In this document: one piece after another, positions 34,991 through 44,065 of the stretch | Position numbering within the stretch: position 1 is the stretch's first letter | How the letters are laid out: the number at the start of each line of letters is the position of its first letter | Origin: Sedimentibacter saalensis | GTDB lineage: Bacteria; Bacillota; Clostridia; Tissierellales; Sedimentibacteraceae | Assembly: GCF_007830175.1 (NCBI RefSeq) | Contig: NZ_VLKH01000005.1 | Location: 1-64,000 of the forward strand | Direction: 5' to 3' | Length of the DNA stretch: 64,000 bases | Notes under the pieces: model-generated | Seen by the model: the letters and a program-made list of their open reading frames with translations, nothing else | What the model was told of the DNA's origin: nothing | Database searches by the model: none | Position numbers and translations under genes: made by a program

Positions 34991-36135
34991 AAAACATTGC
35001 TGATGTTGTAATTATAGGCGGAGGAATATCAGGCTGCTCAACTGCTTACAATCTGGCAAAAAAAGGAGTCAAAAACATAGTTGTTATTGAAAAGAACTAT
35101 ATATGCAGCGGCTCCACAGGCAGGTGCGGTGCAGGGGTGAGAATGCAGTGGGGAACAGAAATGAACTGCAAAATCGCAAAACAAAGCATAGAGTTTTACG
35201 AGCATGCCAATGAAATACTTGAATACGACAGAGATGTTGATTTCAAGCAAAGCGGATACCTTCTTATAGCAGATACTGACAAAGAAATAGAGCAGTTCAA
35301 AAAAAATATTGAAGTACAGCATGCATGCGGCATTCCTTCAAAAATGCTTTCACTGGAGGAAGCAAGAGAAATTGTTCCCTATCTTAACACAAGTATTTTA
35401 AAAGGAGCTGCGTTTTGCGAAAAAGACGGCTTCCTAAACCCATTCCACACTACAGATGCCTTTTACAAAGCAGCCAAAAGACTTGGTGTTGAATTCAACA
35501 CATTTACTGAAGCAACGGGTATAAGGGTTGAAAAAGGAAGAGTTACAGGAGTTGAAACAAACAAGGGATTCATAGGGACAAACATAGTTGTCAATGCAGC
35601 AAATGCCTATTCAAAGAATCTCTGCAACATGGTCAATCTTGATATTCCTGTTTATTCTGAAAGGCATCAGATACTGGTTACAGAACCTGTGGAGCCCATG
35701 CAGGGACCAATGGTAATGGCATTCGGTCTTAATTTATATGTTCAGCAGTCTCCGGAAGGTTCATTCATAATGGGAAGAGGAGACGCCAATGAGCCAAGAG
35801 ATTTGAGAATAACATCCAGCTGGCATTTCATAGAAGAAATGGCCAAGACAATTGACATGGTTCTTCCTCCTATTTCAAAACTAAGAGTTATCAGGCAGTG
35901 GGCAGGACTTTACAACATGACTCCTGACAAGCAGCCTATTTATGACAAGTCAGAGGAAGTTGAAGGGTTTTACATTGCTGTAGGGTTTAGCGGACACGGA
36001 TTCATGTTTGGGCCAATAACCGGAATTGTAATGTCTGAAATGATACTTGGAGAAAAACCTACTATCGACGTGAGCATGCTTAATTTGAACCGCTTCAAAA
36101 CAGGCAAACTTCTTCTGGAACCATCTGTAGTTTAA
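34987..36135 (+). CDS. FAD-dependent amino acid/amine oxidoreductase (DAO family), substrate subunit
   Basis: The 382-residue protein has the FAD motif DVVIIGGGISGCSTAYNLA, the GSTGRCGAGVRMQWGTE segment typical of sarcosine oxidase beta and HcnC-like proteins, and a C-terminal GFSGHGFMFGPITG block that closes the FAD site. It probably oxidises a secondary amine or amino acid such as proline, hydroxyproline, sarcosine or an opine; the sequence alone does not decide. It ends the tightly coupled set of five overlapping genes. Confidence 0.85.
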   Translation: MKNIADVVIIGGGISGCSTAYNLAKKGVKNIVVIEKNYICSGSTGRCGAGVRMQWGTEMNCKIAKQSIEFYEHANEILEYDRDVDFKQSGYLLIADTDKEIEQFKKNIEVQHACGIPSKMLSLEEAREIVPYLNTSILKGAAFCEKDGFLNPFHTTDAFYKAAKRLGVEFNTFTEATGIRVEKGRVTGVETNKGFIGTNIVVNAANAYSKNLCNMVNLDIPVYSERHQILVTEPVEPMQGPMVMAFGLNLYVQQSPEGSFIMGRGDANEPRDLRITSSWHFIEEMAKTIDMVLPPISKLRVIRQWAGLYNMTPDKQPIYDKSEEVEGFYIAVGFSGHGFMFGPITGIVMSEMILGEKPTIDVSMLNLNRFKTGKLLLEPSVV

Positions 36136-36164
36136 CAAAAAATTTAATAAGATAGCGTACCTTG

Positions 36165-36193
36165 TTGCTTTTTAAGCAATGTAATACTATAAT
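36165..36193 (+). promoter_or_regulatory. Possible sigma-A promoter for the M24 peptidase gene
   Basis: TTGCTT (36165-36170), 17 bases, then TATAAT (36188-36193). The -35 is weak and is part of a TTGCTT/AAGCAA hairpin (36165-36179). Confidence 0.5.
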
Positions 36194-36222
36194 ATTATTA
36201 TGGAAAAATAAAAAGGGGATGC

Positions 36223-37320
36223 ATGATGAGAAAAAAATACCTGGATAAACTTGTGGAAATACTCAATAAAAAAAATATGGATGCCATACTTATTGCTCCT
36301 TCAGAAGAAATGGAATTTATAATGGGGCACAACACACATTTGTGTGAAAGGTTTCAGGCATTGGTAATCAAAAACGACGGAACATATTTTTACATATGCA
36401 ACTTGCTAACAGTTGACGAAGTTCAAGCTGTACTAGGTCCCGATATAAAAGTATACGGGTGGTTTGATGGAGATTTGTTTACAGACACTGTAAAAAAAGC
36501 ATTTGAGGAAAATAACCTCATTGGAAAAACCATCGGAGTGAACTCAACTGAAAGAGCGTTCCTTATTCTTCAGATAATGGAAGCAGTTGACGTTAAGTTT
36601 GTAAACGGAAAGCCTCTTCTTGAAGAAATGAGAATGATTAAAGATGAGGAAGAACTGGAAAACTTAAGAACTGCAGCAAGAATAACGGATGAATCTTACA
36701 TAGAGCTTTTGAAATTCATAAAGCCCGGCATCAAGGAAGCTGACATTGCAAGAAAAATGAATGAAATTTTCAAGGAAAAGGGTGCTGAGGAAGGATTCAC
36801 AATGGTGTGCTCTGGACCTAACTCCTCATATCCTCACTACAACAGCGACCAGAGAGTTATTCAGGAAAAAGACGTTATTGTTCTTGATTGGGGCTGCAAG
36901 TACAAAGACATGTGCGCAGACATGTCAAGGACCGTGTTTGTGGGAGACATTACAGAAGAAGAAAGACAAGTTTACGAAATAGTCAGAGCATCTCAGGAAG
37001 CAGGTGAAAAGGCTGCTGTCAATGGAGCATACATTCCTGATGTTGACAGAGCTGCAAGAGAAATAATACAAAATTCAGGCTATGGAGATTATTTCTTCAC
37101 AAGGCTTGGACATGGTATAGGATATTCCGTTCATGAAGCTCCGGACATAAAGAAGAGCAATGAAAGACAACTTGAAAAAGGCATGGTGTTCAGTATTGAG
37201 CCCGGCATTTATATGGCAGGAAAATTTGGTATGCGCATTGAAAACATAGTTGCTGTTACAGAAAATGGCAATGAAGTTTTAAATAAGGCTTCTAAAGAAA
37301 TAATGATAATTAAAAATTGA
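36223..37320 (+). CDS. M24-family Xaa-Pro peptidase
   Basis: The 365-residue enzyme likely removes an N-terminal residue before proline. It has an N-terminal creatinase-like domain (about 1-130) and a pita-bread catalytic domain with the metal ligands in VIVLDWGCKYKDMCADMSRT, HGIGYSVHEAP, FSIEPGIYMAG and GMRIENIVAV. Two ATG codons (36223 and 36226) follow AAGGGG; either could be used. It lies between the dehydrogenase operon and the sigma-54 activator, and could feed proline or related residues to the dehydrogenase. Confidence 0.9.
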   Translation: MMRKKYLDKLVEILNKKNMDAILIAPSEEMEFIMGHNTHLCERFQALVIKNDGTYFYICNLLTVDEVQAVLGPDIKVYGWFDGDLFTDTVKKAFEENNLIGKTIGVNSTERAFLILQIMEAVDVKFVNGKPLLEEMRMIKDEEELENLRTAARITDESYIELLKFIKPGIKEADIARKMNEIFKEKGAEEGFTMVCSGPNSSYPHYNSDQRVIQEKDVIVLDWGCKYKDMCADMSRTVFVGDITEEERQVYEIVRASQEAGEKAAVNGAYIPDVDRAAREIIQNSGYGDYFFTRLGHGIGYSVHEAPDIKKSNERQLEKGMVFSIEPGIYMAGKFGMRIENIVAVTENGNEVLNKASKEIMIIKN

Positions 37321-37323
37321 TAA

Positions 37324-37348
37324 AATTAGGCCTATGCCTAATTTTTTT
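37324..37348 (+). terminator. Terminator between the peptidase and activator genes
   Basis: AATTAGGC (37324-37331) pairs with GCCTAATT (37336-37343), followed by T to 37348. Only 20 bases remain before the activator gene. Confidence 0.85.
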
Positions 37349-37368
37349 CAGTTGAATATGGAGAATTT

Positions 37369-39435
37369 ATGAAGAAGACATTGGCAATAGTAAGTTACAG
37401 CGTGGAATCCGTTAACTCCTATTACGAACAAATAATCAGCTTGTTTCAAGACAACATAATTGTTAATAAAATATGCATTGACGATTTGGACATGAAAAAT
37501 ACCATAGAGGCAGATGTTGTACTCGTGCCTTCTTTTGACATGTTCGAAAAAATAAAAAACAACATAAGCAAGGAAGCCGGGCTTATTTTTGCAGCAAGAA
37601 CAATTTCTAAATCCGGAATGGACCTTATTAGAAATATTGAGCCGGGCACCGAGGTTGTTCTTATTGATGAAAGTCCTGAAATGGCTGAACAGATAATAAC
37701 TGTGTTGTATCAGTTAGGAGTAAGGCATATTAAGCTTCAGTCCTACTGGAACATCGACAGGAACAATATGCATGACAAGACTGCAATAATTCTTGGGCAG
37801 ACTGCATTTGTTCCTAAAGACGTGAAAAATATTGTCAACATAGGCAACAGTCTTCTTGATATAAACTCCATACTTGATTTGGGAGACAGGTTTGATTTGT
37901 TTCCTTTGCTTGACAAGCAGGACATCATAAGAACATATGAGGAAATAGAGCCATCAAATGTGGGACTTTTAAAAATTCTTGGACTGACAAACAGCAGAGA
38001 AAGCCAGCTAGAAATACTCCTTCAGTTCATTGATGCAGGTGTAATAGGAATCGGATTTGACGGAAATGTATTTTTGTACAATGAAAATGCCAAGAAAATA
38101 ATCGGACTTGAGGACGAACAGGTTATAAACGAGGACGGAATAAAATTATTTGAACAAATCCCATTTGAACATGTGCTTAAAACCATGAAGTCTGAAGAAG
38201 AAAAGCTGGTGAAAATAAACGGATATGATGTTGTTGCCACGGTAAACCCAATCAGGCATTCAGGAAAGCTTTACGGAGCTGTTGCAATCATAAGAAAATA
38301 TGTGGATATGGAAAAACAGGAACACATATTAAGACGTCAGCTCATAGGCCACGGTCACAATGCCAAGTACAATTTTGACGATATCATAGGAAAAAGCAAT
38401 TTGATCAATGAATGCAAAAGTATTGCAAAAAGAATGTCTAAATCAGATTCATCAATACTTGTTACAGGAGAAACAGGAACAGGCAAAGAACTTTTTTCTC
38501 AGGCCATCCACAACAATTCAAAAAGAAAAAAGTATCAGTTTGTTGCGGTTAACTGCGGAGCATTTCCTGAAAATCTTCTTGAAAGCGAATTGTTCGGATA
38601 TGAGGAAGGCGCTTTTACAGGAGCAAGAAAAGGAGGAAAGCCCGGACTGTTTGAGCTTGCTCACAAGGGAACATTGTTTCTTGACGAAATAACTGAAATG
38701 CCAATGAATCTTCAAGTGAAGCTATTAAGGGCGCTGCAGGAAAGGCAAATTGTAAGGATTGGCGGAGACAGACTCATTGATGTTGACATAAGAATAATTG
38801 CAGCCACAAACAAGGATATAAAAAAACTTGTGTCTAAAGGTGATTTCAGGCAGGATTTGTTTTACAGATTAAATGTTTTGCCTCTTAAAATTCCGCCTCT
38901 TAGGGATCGTAAAGAAGACATATTGTTTCTTGCCGAATACATAATTAAACGGTTTAAAAGCAATTTCTCCTTTACTGATGCTGCAAAAGAAATGCTTATA
39001 GAATATGACTGGAGCGGAAATGTAAGAGAGCTTAGAAACTGCATTGAATATCTTGTGAATCTTGAATTGGACACCATAGATTTAAAGGACCTTCCCTTTG
39101 ATATGCACGACTATTTCAGAAACGAAGATGAAGGGCCCTTGCAGGATATAATGGTTGAGTTTTTAGAGACAGCAGGAAACAACATAAGAAAGTACATTTT
39201 TGTTCTGGATGAGCTGGAAAAGGGATATTTAAGCAACAAGAGGCTTGGAAGAAGAAGCATATCAGAAACGGCAAAGAAAAAAGGAGTATTCATAAGCGAG
39301 CAGGAAATAAGGACTATTCTCATAAATCTTGAAAAGTTTTCCATGGCTGAAATCTACAAAGGAAGAAGCGGCACGCTTATAACGGAAGCCGGAAGGCTGA
39401 CTTTGAAGCATCTTACAATGAGTCAGAACCCATAG
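37369..39435 (+). CDS. PrpR_N-type sigma-54-dependent transcriptional activator
   Basis: This 688-residue enhancer-binding protein should activate the sigma-54 promoter at 32771. Order of domains: PrpR_N-like sensor (about 1-190, starting LAIVSYSVESVNSYYEQ), a PAS-like domain (about 205-315), the AAA+ domain (about 335-565) with Walker A GETGTGKE, the sigma-54 contact loop GAFTGA and Walker B GTLFLDEI. The C-terminus (about 620-680, SISETAKKKGVFISEQEIR) looks like a winged helix rather than the usual Fis-type helix-turn-helix. GGAG precedes the ATG; no separate promoter fits after the terminator. Confidence 0.9.
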   Translation: MKKTLAIVSYSVESVNSYYEQIISLFQDNIIVNKICIDDLDMKNTIEADVVLVPSFDMFEKIKNNISKEAGLIFAARTISKSGMDLIRNIEPGTEVVLIDESPEMAEQIITVLYQLGVRHIKLQSYWNIDRNNMHDKTAIILGQTAFVPKDVKNIVNIGNSLLDINSILDLGDRFDLFPLLDKQDIIRTYEEIEPSNVGLLKILGLTNSRESQLEILLQFIDAGVIGIGFDGNVFLYNENAKKIIGLEDEQVINEDGIKLFEQIPFEHVLKTMKSEEEKLVKINGYDVVATVNPIRHSGKLYGAVAIIRKYVDMEKQEHILRRQLIGHGHNAKYNFDDIIGKSNLINECKSIAKRMSKSDSSILVTGETGTGKELFSQAIHNNSKRKKYQFVAVNCGAFPENLLESELFGYEEGAFTGARKGGKPGLFELAHKGTLFLDEITEMPMNLQVKLLRALQERQIVRIGGDRLIDVDIRIIAATNKDIKKLVSKGDFRQDLFYRLNVLPLKIPPLRDRKEDILFLAEYIIKRFKSNFSFTDAAKEMLIEYDWSGNVRELRNCIEYLVNLELDTIDLKDLPFDMHDYFRNEDEGPLQDIMVEFLETAGNNIRKYIFVLDELEKGYLSNKRLGRRSISETAKKKGVFISEQEIRTILINLEKFSMAEIYKGRSGTLITEAGRLTLKHLTMSQNP

Positions 39436-39460
39436 AGTTTTGACTGTTATGAAAATTAGC

Positions 39461-39489
39461 TTGTAAAATATTTTTAAACTATTTATAAT
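39461..39489 (+). promoter_or_regulatory. Promoter of the membrane dipeptidase gene
   Basis: TTGTAA (39461-39466), 17 bases, then TATAAT (39484-39489), 29 bases before the ATG. Confidence 0.7.
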
Positions 39490-39518
39490 GGAATTAATAC
39501 TGGTAAAAGGAGAGGGAA

Positions 39519-40547
39519 ATGGATTTTTATAAAACAGCGTTGAATTTGCATGAAAACAATGTAGTTGTTGATACCCACCTGGACCTGGCGGGGGAAATAT
39601 ACAACAGATATTTAGCCGGAGAAAAAGAAGTAATTAAAAATAGATACCTTGATAATTTTAAAAAGGGCGGATTTAATGTAATTGTTTCATCTTTGTACAT
39701 AGATGATATGTTTTTACCAGAGTTAGGACTCAAGACTGCTCTGGGACAAATAAGTGCAATTATGGAAGATGTTGAATCATGCAAGGATGAAGTATTTTTA
39801 ATCAAGAACAAAAATGACCTTCAAAGAGCAATCAAAGAAAACAAAATAGGAATTATGTTATCATTCGAAGGATTAGAACCAATTGGAAAAGATATTGGAT
39901 TGTTAAGAGTTTTTTATGAACTTGGATTGAGGGCGGCAGGCCTTGTGTGGAGCAGAAGAAATTTTGTTGCTGACGGCTGCAGCTTCAACCCTGTGGAAGA
40001 AGGACAAAAGGGAGGACTCACAAAGTTTGGCGTTGAGGTTGTTCGTAAAATGGAAGAAATGAACATGCTGATTGACGTGAGCCACTTAAATGATGAAGGA
40101 TTTTGGGATGTTGTTAAATTTACAAACAAGCCCTTTATAGCTTCTCATTCATGTGCAAGAAGTATTCACGGGAGAATGCGCAATCTGACAGATGAACAAA
40201 TTAAAGTTATTGCTGAAAGAAACGGTGTAATAGGGATTAATGCATATAAAAATATTGCAGGAGTAAAGGAAGGCGAAGATCCTATTAAAAAGCTTGCTGA
40301 CCACATAGAATACATGGTTGACCTTGTTGGACCAAGACACGTGGGTTATGGATTTGACCTGTGCAACAGCTATTATGACAGCGAACTGAAGTTCAAATTT
40401 GAACCTCACAACAGTGACAGCCTCAATTCTCACAAGGATGCTGTTCTGCTTACAGAAGAGCTGTTGAAAAGAGGAATGTCAACAGAAGATGCTAAACTTG
40501 TAATAGGCGGTAACTTTTTAAGAATTTTTAATGACATACTTCAGTAA
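39519..40547 (+). CDS. Membrane dipeptidase (peptidase M19)
   Basis: A zinc dipeptidase of the renal dipeptidase family, 342 residues, cytoplasmic (no signal). It has the metal motif VVDTHLDLAGE (DxHxD-like), LSFEGLEPIG, LIDVSHLNDEGFWDV, PFIASHSCARSIHGRMRNL and GYGFDLCNSYYD, which are the M19 landmarks. It can cleave dipeptides, including some with D-residues. It has its own promoter and AGGAGAGG site, and sits amid other peptide-use genes. Confidence 0.9.
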   Translation: MDFYKTALNLHENNVVVDTHLDLAGEIYNRYLAGEKEVIKNRYLDNFKKGGFNVIVSSLYIDDMFLPELGLKTALGQISAIMEDVESCKDEVFLIKNKNDLQRAIKENKIGIMLSFEGLEPIGKDIGLLRVFYELGLRAAGLVWSRRNFVADGCSFNPVEEGQKGGLTKFGVEVVRKMEEMNMLIDVSHLNDEGFWDVVKFTNKPFIASHSCARSIHGRMRNLTDEQIKVIAERNGVIGINAYKNIAGVKEGEDPIKKLADHIEYMVDLVGPRHVGYGFDLCNSYYDSELKFKFEPHNSDSLNSHKDAVLLTEELLKRGMSTEDAKLVIGGNFLRIFNDILQ

Positions 40548-40716
40548 AAACGTTGAATGAAAAGATATTCTTTCGGCTTGAATTTACGGAATTATTGCAT
40601 TAAAGTAAGCTTCAGTACATATTTCTTCGCATAAATCGAAAATATTTAGTCGGAAAAATATAAAATTAATTTCAATTTGCAGCAGTAATATAGTATTAAG
40701 AAAGGTAAAAATAAAA

Positions 40717-41226
40717 ATGAAGTATTTTATTAAAGAGTGGGTTGTGCCGATTGCAATTGCTCTGGTTATTGTGTTATTTCTGAATAAATTCATATTCATA
40801 TTGGTTACAGTGCCCACCGGTTCTATGGAAGATACCATAATACCCGGTGACAGGCTTTATGTTAATGAACTGTTTGATGTTAAAGATGCTGTACGGGGAG
40901 ATATTCTTGTTTTCAAATCAGAAGAACTTGACAACAAGAGACTTGTTAAAAGACTTATAGGCCTTCCGGGAGACACAGTTGAAGTAACTTCAAACAGCGA
41001 AGTCTATGTAAACAATGAGAAAATTGATGAGCCATATGCAGTTAAATGGGAAGGTGAAGCTAAAACTTTCAAAGTGCCGGAAAATTCTTACTTCTTCCTG
41101 GGTGATAACAGACCTATTTCCTATGATGCAAGGTACTGGGAAAATCCATATATTGATGAAAGCAAGATAATAGGAAAAGTATTGTTCAGATTCTTCCCGT
41201 TCAACAGAGTGGGAAAAGTGGAATAA
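40717..41226 (+). CDS. lepB: Signal peptidase I
   Basis: LepB cleaves signal peptides from secreted proteins at the outer membrane face. The 169-residue protein has one N-terminal membrane helix (about 9-28), the catalytic Ser in VPTGSMEDTI, the catalytic Lys in RLVKRLIGLPGD, and the GDNRPISYDARYW box. Length suits Gram-positive type I enzymes. AAAGG lies 11 bases before the ATG. The 169-base gap before it shows no strong promoter. Confidence 0.93.
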   Translation: MKYFIKEWVVPIAIALVIVLFLNKFIFILVTVPTGSMEDTIIPGDRLYVNELFDVKDAVRGDILVFKSEELDNKRLVKRLIGLPGDTVEVTSNSEVYVNNEKIDEPYAVKWEGEAKTFKVPENSYFFLGDNRPISYDARYWENPYIDESKIIGKVLFRFFPFNRVGKVE

Positions 41227-41232
41227 AGAAAA

Positions 41233-41291
41233 TAATTAAGAGTTAAGAATTAAGAATTAGAGGAAGGAAATATTGGAGTTCCAATATTTCC
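41233..41291. repeat. GTTAAGAATTAA-type short repeats and 11-bp palindrome
   Basis: TTAAGAGTTAAGAATTAAG at 41236-41254 is followed by GGAAATATTGG (41266-41276) and its exact complement at 41281-41291 around a 4-base loop. No T run follows, so it is not a typical terminator. GTTAAGAATTAA also appears at 56342, next to another palindrome. Confidence 0.5.
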
Positions 41292-41333
41292 AACTTTAAT
41301 AATTCAATGAAATAAAAAAAATTGGAGGTATTT

Positions 41334-42770
41334 ATGGAAAGAGTTTTAGAAGGTCTTGAACCTGAAAGAGTGTTTTATTATTTTGAAGAAATATCAATGA
41401 TTCCCAGGGGTTCAGGAAATGAAAAACAAGTATCCGACTATCTTTTTAACTTGGCTAAAGGTAAGGGGTGGGAAGTAATTCAGGACAAAAATCTGAACAT
41501 TATAATAAAAAAGCCAGCAACAAAAGGTTATGAAAATTCACCGGCAGTAATGCTTCAGGGTCATATGGACATGGTTTGTGAAAAAAATGAAAACGTTATC
41601 CATGATTTTGAAAAGGATCCGTTGAAACTTAGAATTATTGACGATCACATTTACGCCACAGAAACAACACTGGGAGCTGACAACGGAATTGCTGTAGCCA
41701 TGTGTCTTGCTGTTCTTGAATCAGAAGAATTAAAACATCCTGCACTGGAAGTGCTCATAACAACCGATGAAGAAAAAGGTATGACAGGTGCCCATAATGT
41801 TGATGGCACATTGTTTAAAAGCAAGTATCTATTAAATCTTGACAGTGAAGAGGAAGGAGTTTTCACTGCAGGCTGTGCTGGTGGATGCGAAGTTGTGTTT
41901 AAAATACCTGTATCGCATCACAATGTAAAAAACAAGGCTTACAAACTAATGGTAAAGGGTCTTTTAGGTGGACATTCAGGGGTTGACGCTGATAAGGAAA
42001 GAGGTAATGCCAACAAAGTATTGGCAAGAGTACTTCGTGATTTGTTTGATTATGTGGAACTTGTAAGCATAGAAGGCGGATCAAAAACAAATGTCATACC
42101 AAGAGAATCATATGCAATCATAAATATAGAATATATTGATCAGGTAAAAAATATAATAGAATTGTGGAATAAAATTCTTAAGAACGAATATGCCTTTACT
42201 GATCCATCAGTTGAATTAGTATTGGAAGACATGGGTATAGAATCATATCCTCTTGAAAAAAATATCTTTAATAAAATAGTTTCAGCCATAAATCTTATTC
42301 CAACAGGCGTTTTGTCAAGAAGTACTGCAATAGATCTTGTAATAAGCTCCAACAATCTTGGGGTGGTTACTACAAAAGAAGATTACGTGTATCTTCACTG
42401 CCATGCAAGAAGTTCAGTGGAAACACTGCTCACACATGGATTTATCCCTGCAATGAAGCAGCTTGGAGAAGCGCTGTCTGTGGAATGCGAAACAGGTGCC
42501 ATGTACCCTGGATGGGAATATGCAAAACAATCGAAAATAAGAGATATATGTGTAGAAACATATGAAGAAATGTTTGGAAAAGAACCTGTTGTAAGTGCAA
42601 TACATGCAGGACTTGAATGCGGACTTCTCATTGGCAAAATACCAGGTCTTGATGCCATTTCCATGGGCCCTGACGCATGTGATGCTCACTCTCCAAACGA
42701 GCATGTAAGCATAAAATCAACTGGAAATATTTACAAATTACTGTGCAAGATATTAGAAAAAGTAAAATAA
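41334..42770 (+). CDS. pepD: Beta-Ala-His / cytosol non-specific dipeptidase PepD
   Basis: M20-family aminoacyl-histidine dipeptidase of 478 residues with the two-metal site in MLQGHMDMVCEKN, TTLGADNGIAVAM, TTDEEKGMTGA and LNLDSEEEG, and a late VSIKSTGNIYKLL. It splits a broad set of dipeptides in the cytoplasm. GGAGG sits five bases before ATG 41334; an in-frame ATG at 41322 precedes that site and is rejected. It lies ahead of the oligopeptide transporter, consistent with peptide use. Confidence 0.93.
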   Translation: MERVLEGLEPERVFYYFEEISMIPRGSGNEKQVSDYLFNLAKGKGWEVIQDKNLNIIIKKPATKGYENSPAVMLQGHMDMVCEKNENVIHDFEKDPLKLRIIDDHIYATETTLGADNGIAVAMCLAVLESEELKHPALEVLITTDEEKGMTGAHNVDGTLFKSKYLLNLDSEEEGVFTAGCAGGCEVVFKIPVSHHNVKNKAYKLMVKGLLGGHSGVDADKERGNANKVLARVLRDLFDYVELVSIEGGSKTNVIPRESYAIINIEYIDQVKNIIELWNKILKNEYAFTDPSVELVLEDMGIESYPLEKNIFNKIVSAINLIPTGVLSRSTAIDLVISSNNLGVVTTKEDYVYLHCHARSSVETLLTHGFIPAMKQLGEALSVECETGAMYPGWEYAKQSKIRDICVETYEEMFGKEPVVSAIHAGLECGLLIGKIPGLDAISMGPDACDAHSPNEHVSIKSTGNIYKLLCKILEKVK

Positions 42771-42841
42771 AATTGCAAATACCATTTGCTCAAATTTTTC
42801 GACAATTAATAATATTATGTATTTGATTGAGAAAAATTTGT

Positions 42842-42919
42842 AAAAAAAAGCAAGCCATGTTTTTACATTGATTACAAAAAATGCTTTATGAATGTAATAA
42901 ACAAGCTTGTTTTTTTTAG
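42842..42919 (+). terminator. Long imperfect hairpin after pepD
   Basis: An extended stem: A-rich plus GCAAGC at about 42843-42855 faces GCTTG plus T run at 42905-42919, with an inner TTACATT/AATGTAA helix. It ends in eight T. The rest of 42771-43133 holds the opp promoter and nothing else recognised. Confidence 0.55.
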
Positions 42920-43069
42920 TAAAACACACATAAAATGTATAAATAAACAATTGGATTTTGCTTTTAAAAACCAAAATATGCAGTGAATAACTGAAAATAA
43001 AAGCGTTATCCCAGTCAGGAAAAACGATTTCTTACATATTTAAACAAAACTGGCATATAAATAAATCTG

Positions 43070-43098
43070 TTGTAATTGTAAAATATTTATGATATAAT
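43070..43098 (+). promoter_or_regulatory. Promoter of the oligopeptide transporter operon
   Basis: TTGTAA (43070-43075), 17 bases, TATAAT (43093-43098), 36 bases before oppB. Confidence 0.75.
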
Positions 43099-43133
43099 TA
43101 TTTAAACATTTTGTTAAGAGAGGAGAAAATAAA

Positions 43134-44051
43134 GTGGCAAAATATATAGTAAAAAGAATTATTTCAGCAATAATTACTATATGGTTTATCATGACTTTGA
43201 CCTTTATTCTGATGAACAGCATCCCTGGGGATCCTATGTCCATGGGAAAGGCTTTGCAGCCAGAGGTTGAAGCAGCGGTTAAGGCTAAATATGGTTTAGA
43301 CAAGCCTTTAATTGAACAATATTTAACTTATTTAAAAAATTATACTCATGGTGATTTTGGTGTTTCCTTCCAAAAGATAGGACTTACAACAAACAGGATT
43401 ATTGCCGATGGGTTCCCGTATTCATTGAAAATAGGTGGATGGTCTTCGCTTTTCATAATAGTTGCGGGTATTGGTTCTGGGATAATATCTGCACTTAAGC
43501 AGAATAAGATTCCGGACAGAGTAATGATGATTGTTTCAACGCTGGGAGCGACAGTTCCAAGTTTCGTTTTTGCAACATTGTTCCTTTATGTGTTTAACAG
43601 AAAATTAGGGTGGGTTCCTTCTTTCGGAGCCGGCACATGGAAACATTATATAGGTCCTGTACTGTGCATTGGTATGTTTTCGCTTGCATACGTAACCAGA
43701 CTTACAAGAACATCAGTTCTTGATGTATTGCAGCAGGATTATATTAGAACAGCAAGAGCAAAGGGTTTGTCTGAAGGCGTTGTTATTATAAAGCATGCAC
43801 TTAGAAATGCATTGATACCGGTAGTTACTTACCTTGGACCTATGATTGCCAGCCTTATAACTGGTTCATTTGTTGTAGAGAAAGTATTTGGTATTGCAGG
43901 AATAGGATCATTGTTTACAACAAGCATAACTAACAGAGACTATACATTGATTATGGGTATTACTGTATTCTTTGGAATATTTATAGTAATAGCCACATTG
44001 ATAGTGGACGTACTTTATGTGTTTATTGATCCGCGTATAAAATATGATTAG
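43134..44051 (+). CDS. oppB: Oligopeptide ABC transporter permease OppB
   Basis: First membrane subunit of the importer, 305 residues with six helices, the N-terminal YIVKRIISAIITIWFIMTL start of the OppB/DppB family, and the EAA loop DYIRTARAKGLSEGVVIIKH. It starts with GTG at 43134 behind AGAGGAG. Oligopeptide and dipeptide permeases cannot be told apart with certainty. Confidence 0.92.
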   Translation: MAKYIVKRIISAIITIWFIMTLTFILMNSIPGDPMSMGKALQPEVEAAVKAKYGLDKPLIEQYLTYLKNYTHGDFGVSFQKIGLTTNRIIADGFPYSLKIGGWSSLFIIVAGIGSGIISALKQNKIPDRVMMIVSTLGATVPSFVFATLFLYVFNRKLGWVPSFGAGTWKHYIGPVLCIGMFSLAYVTRLTRTSVLDVLQQDYIRTARAKGLSEGVVIIKHALRNALIPVVTYLGPMIASLITGSFVVEKVFGIAGIGSLFTTSITNRDYTLIMGITVFFGIFIVIATLIVDVLYVFIDPRIKYD

Positions 44052-44065
44052 GAGGAATATAATAA

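Noticed and set aside
36165-36179. Hairpin TTGCTT/AAGCAA as terminator of the dehydrogenase operon
   Set aside because: Six base pairs with no T run after it; readthrough to the peptidase remains likely.
36136-36222. A second sigma-54 promoter before the M24 peptidase
   Set aside because: TTGCT at 36165 has no acceptable TGGCAC at the right distance; a weak sigma-A promoter fits better.
40548-40716. Promoter for lepB
   Set aside because: Several AT-rich hexamers occur but none has a good -35/-10 pair at 16-18 bases.
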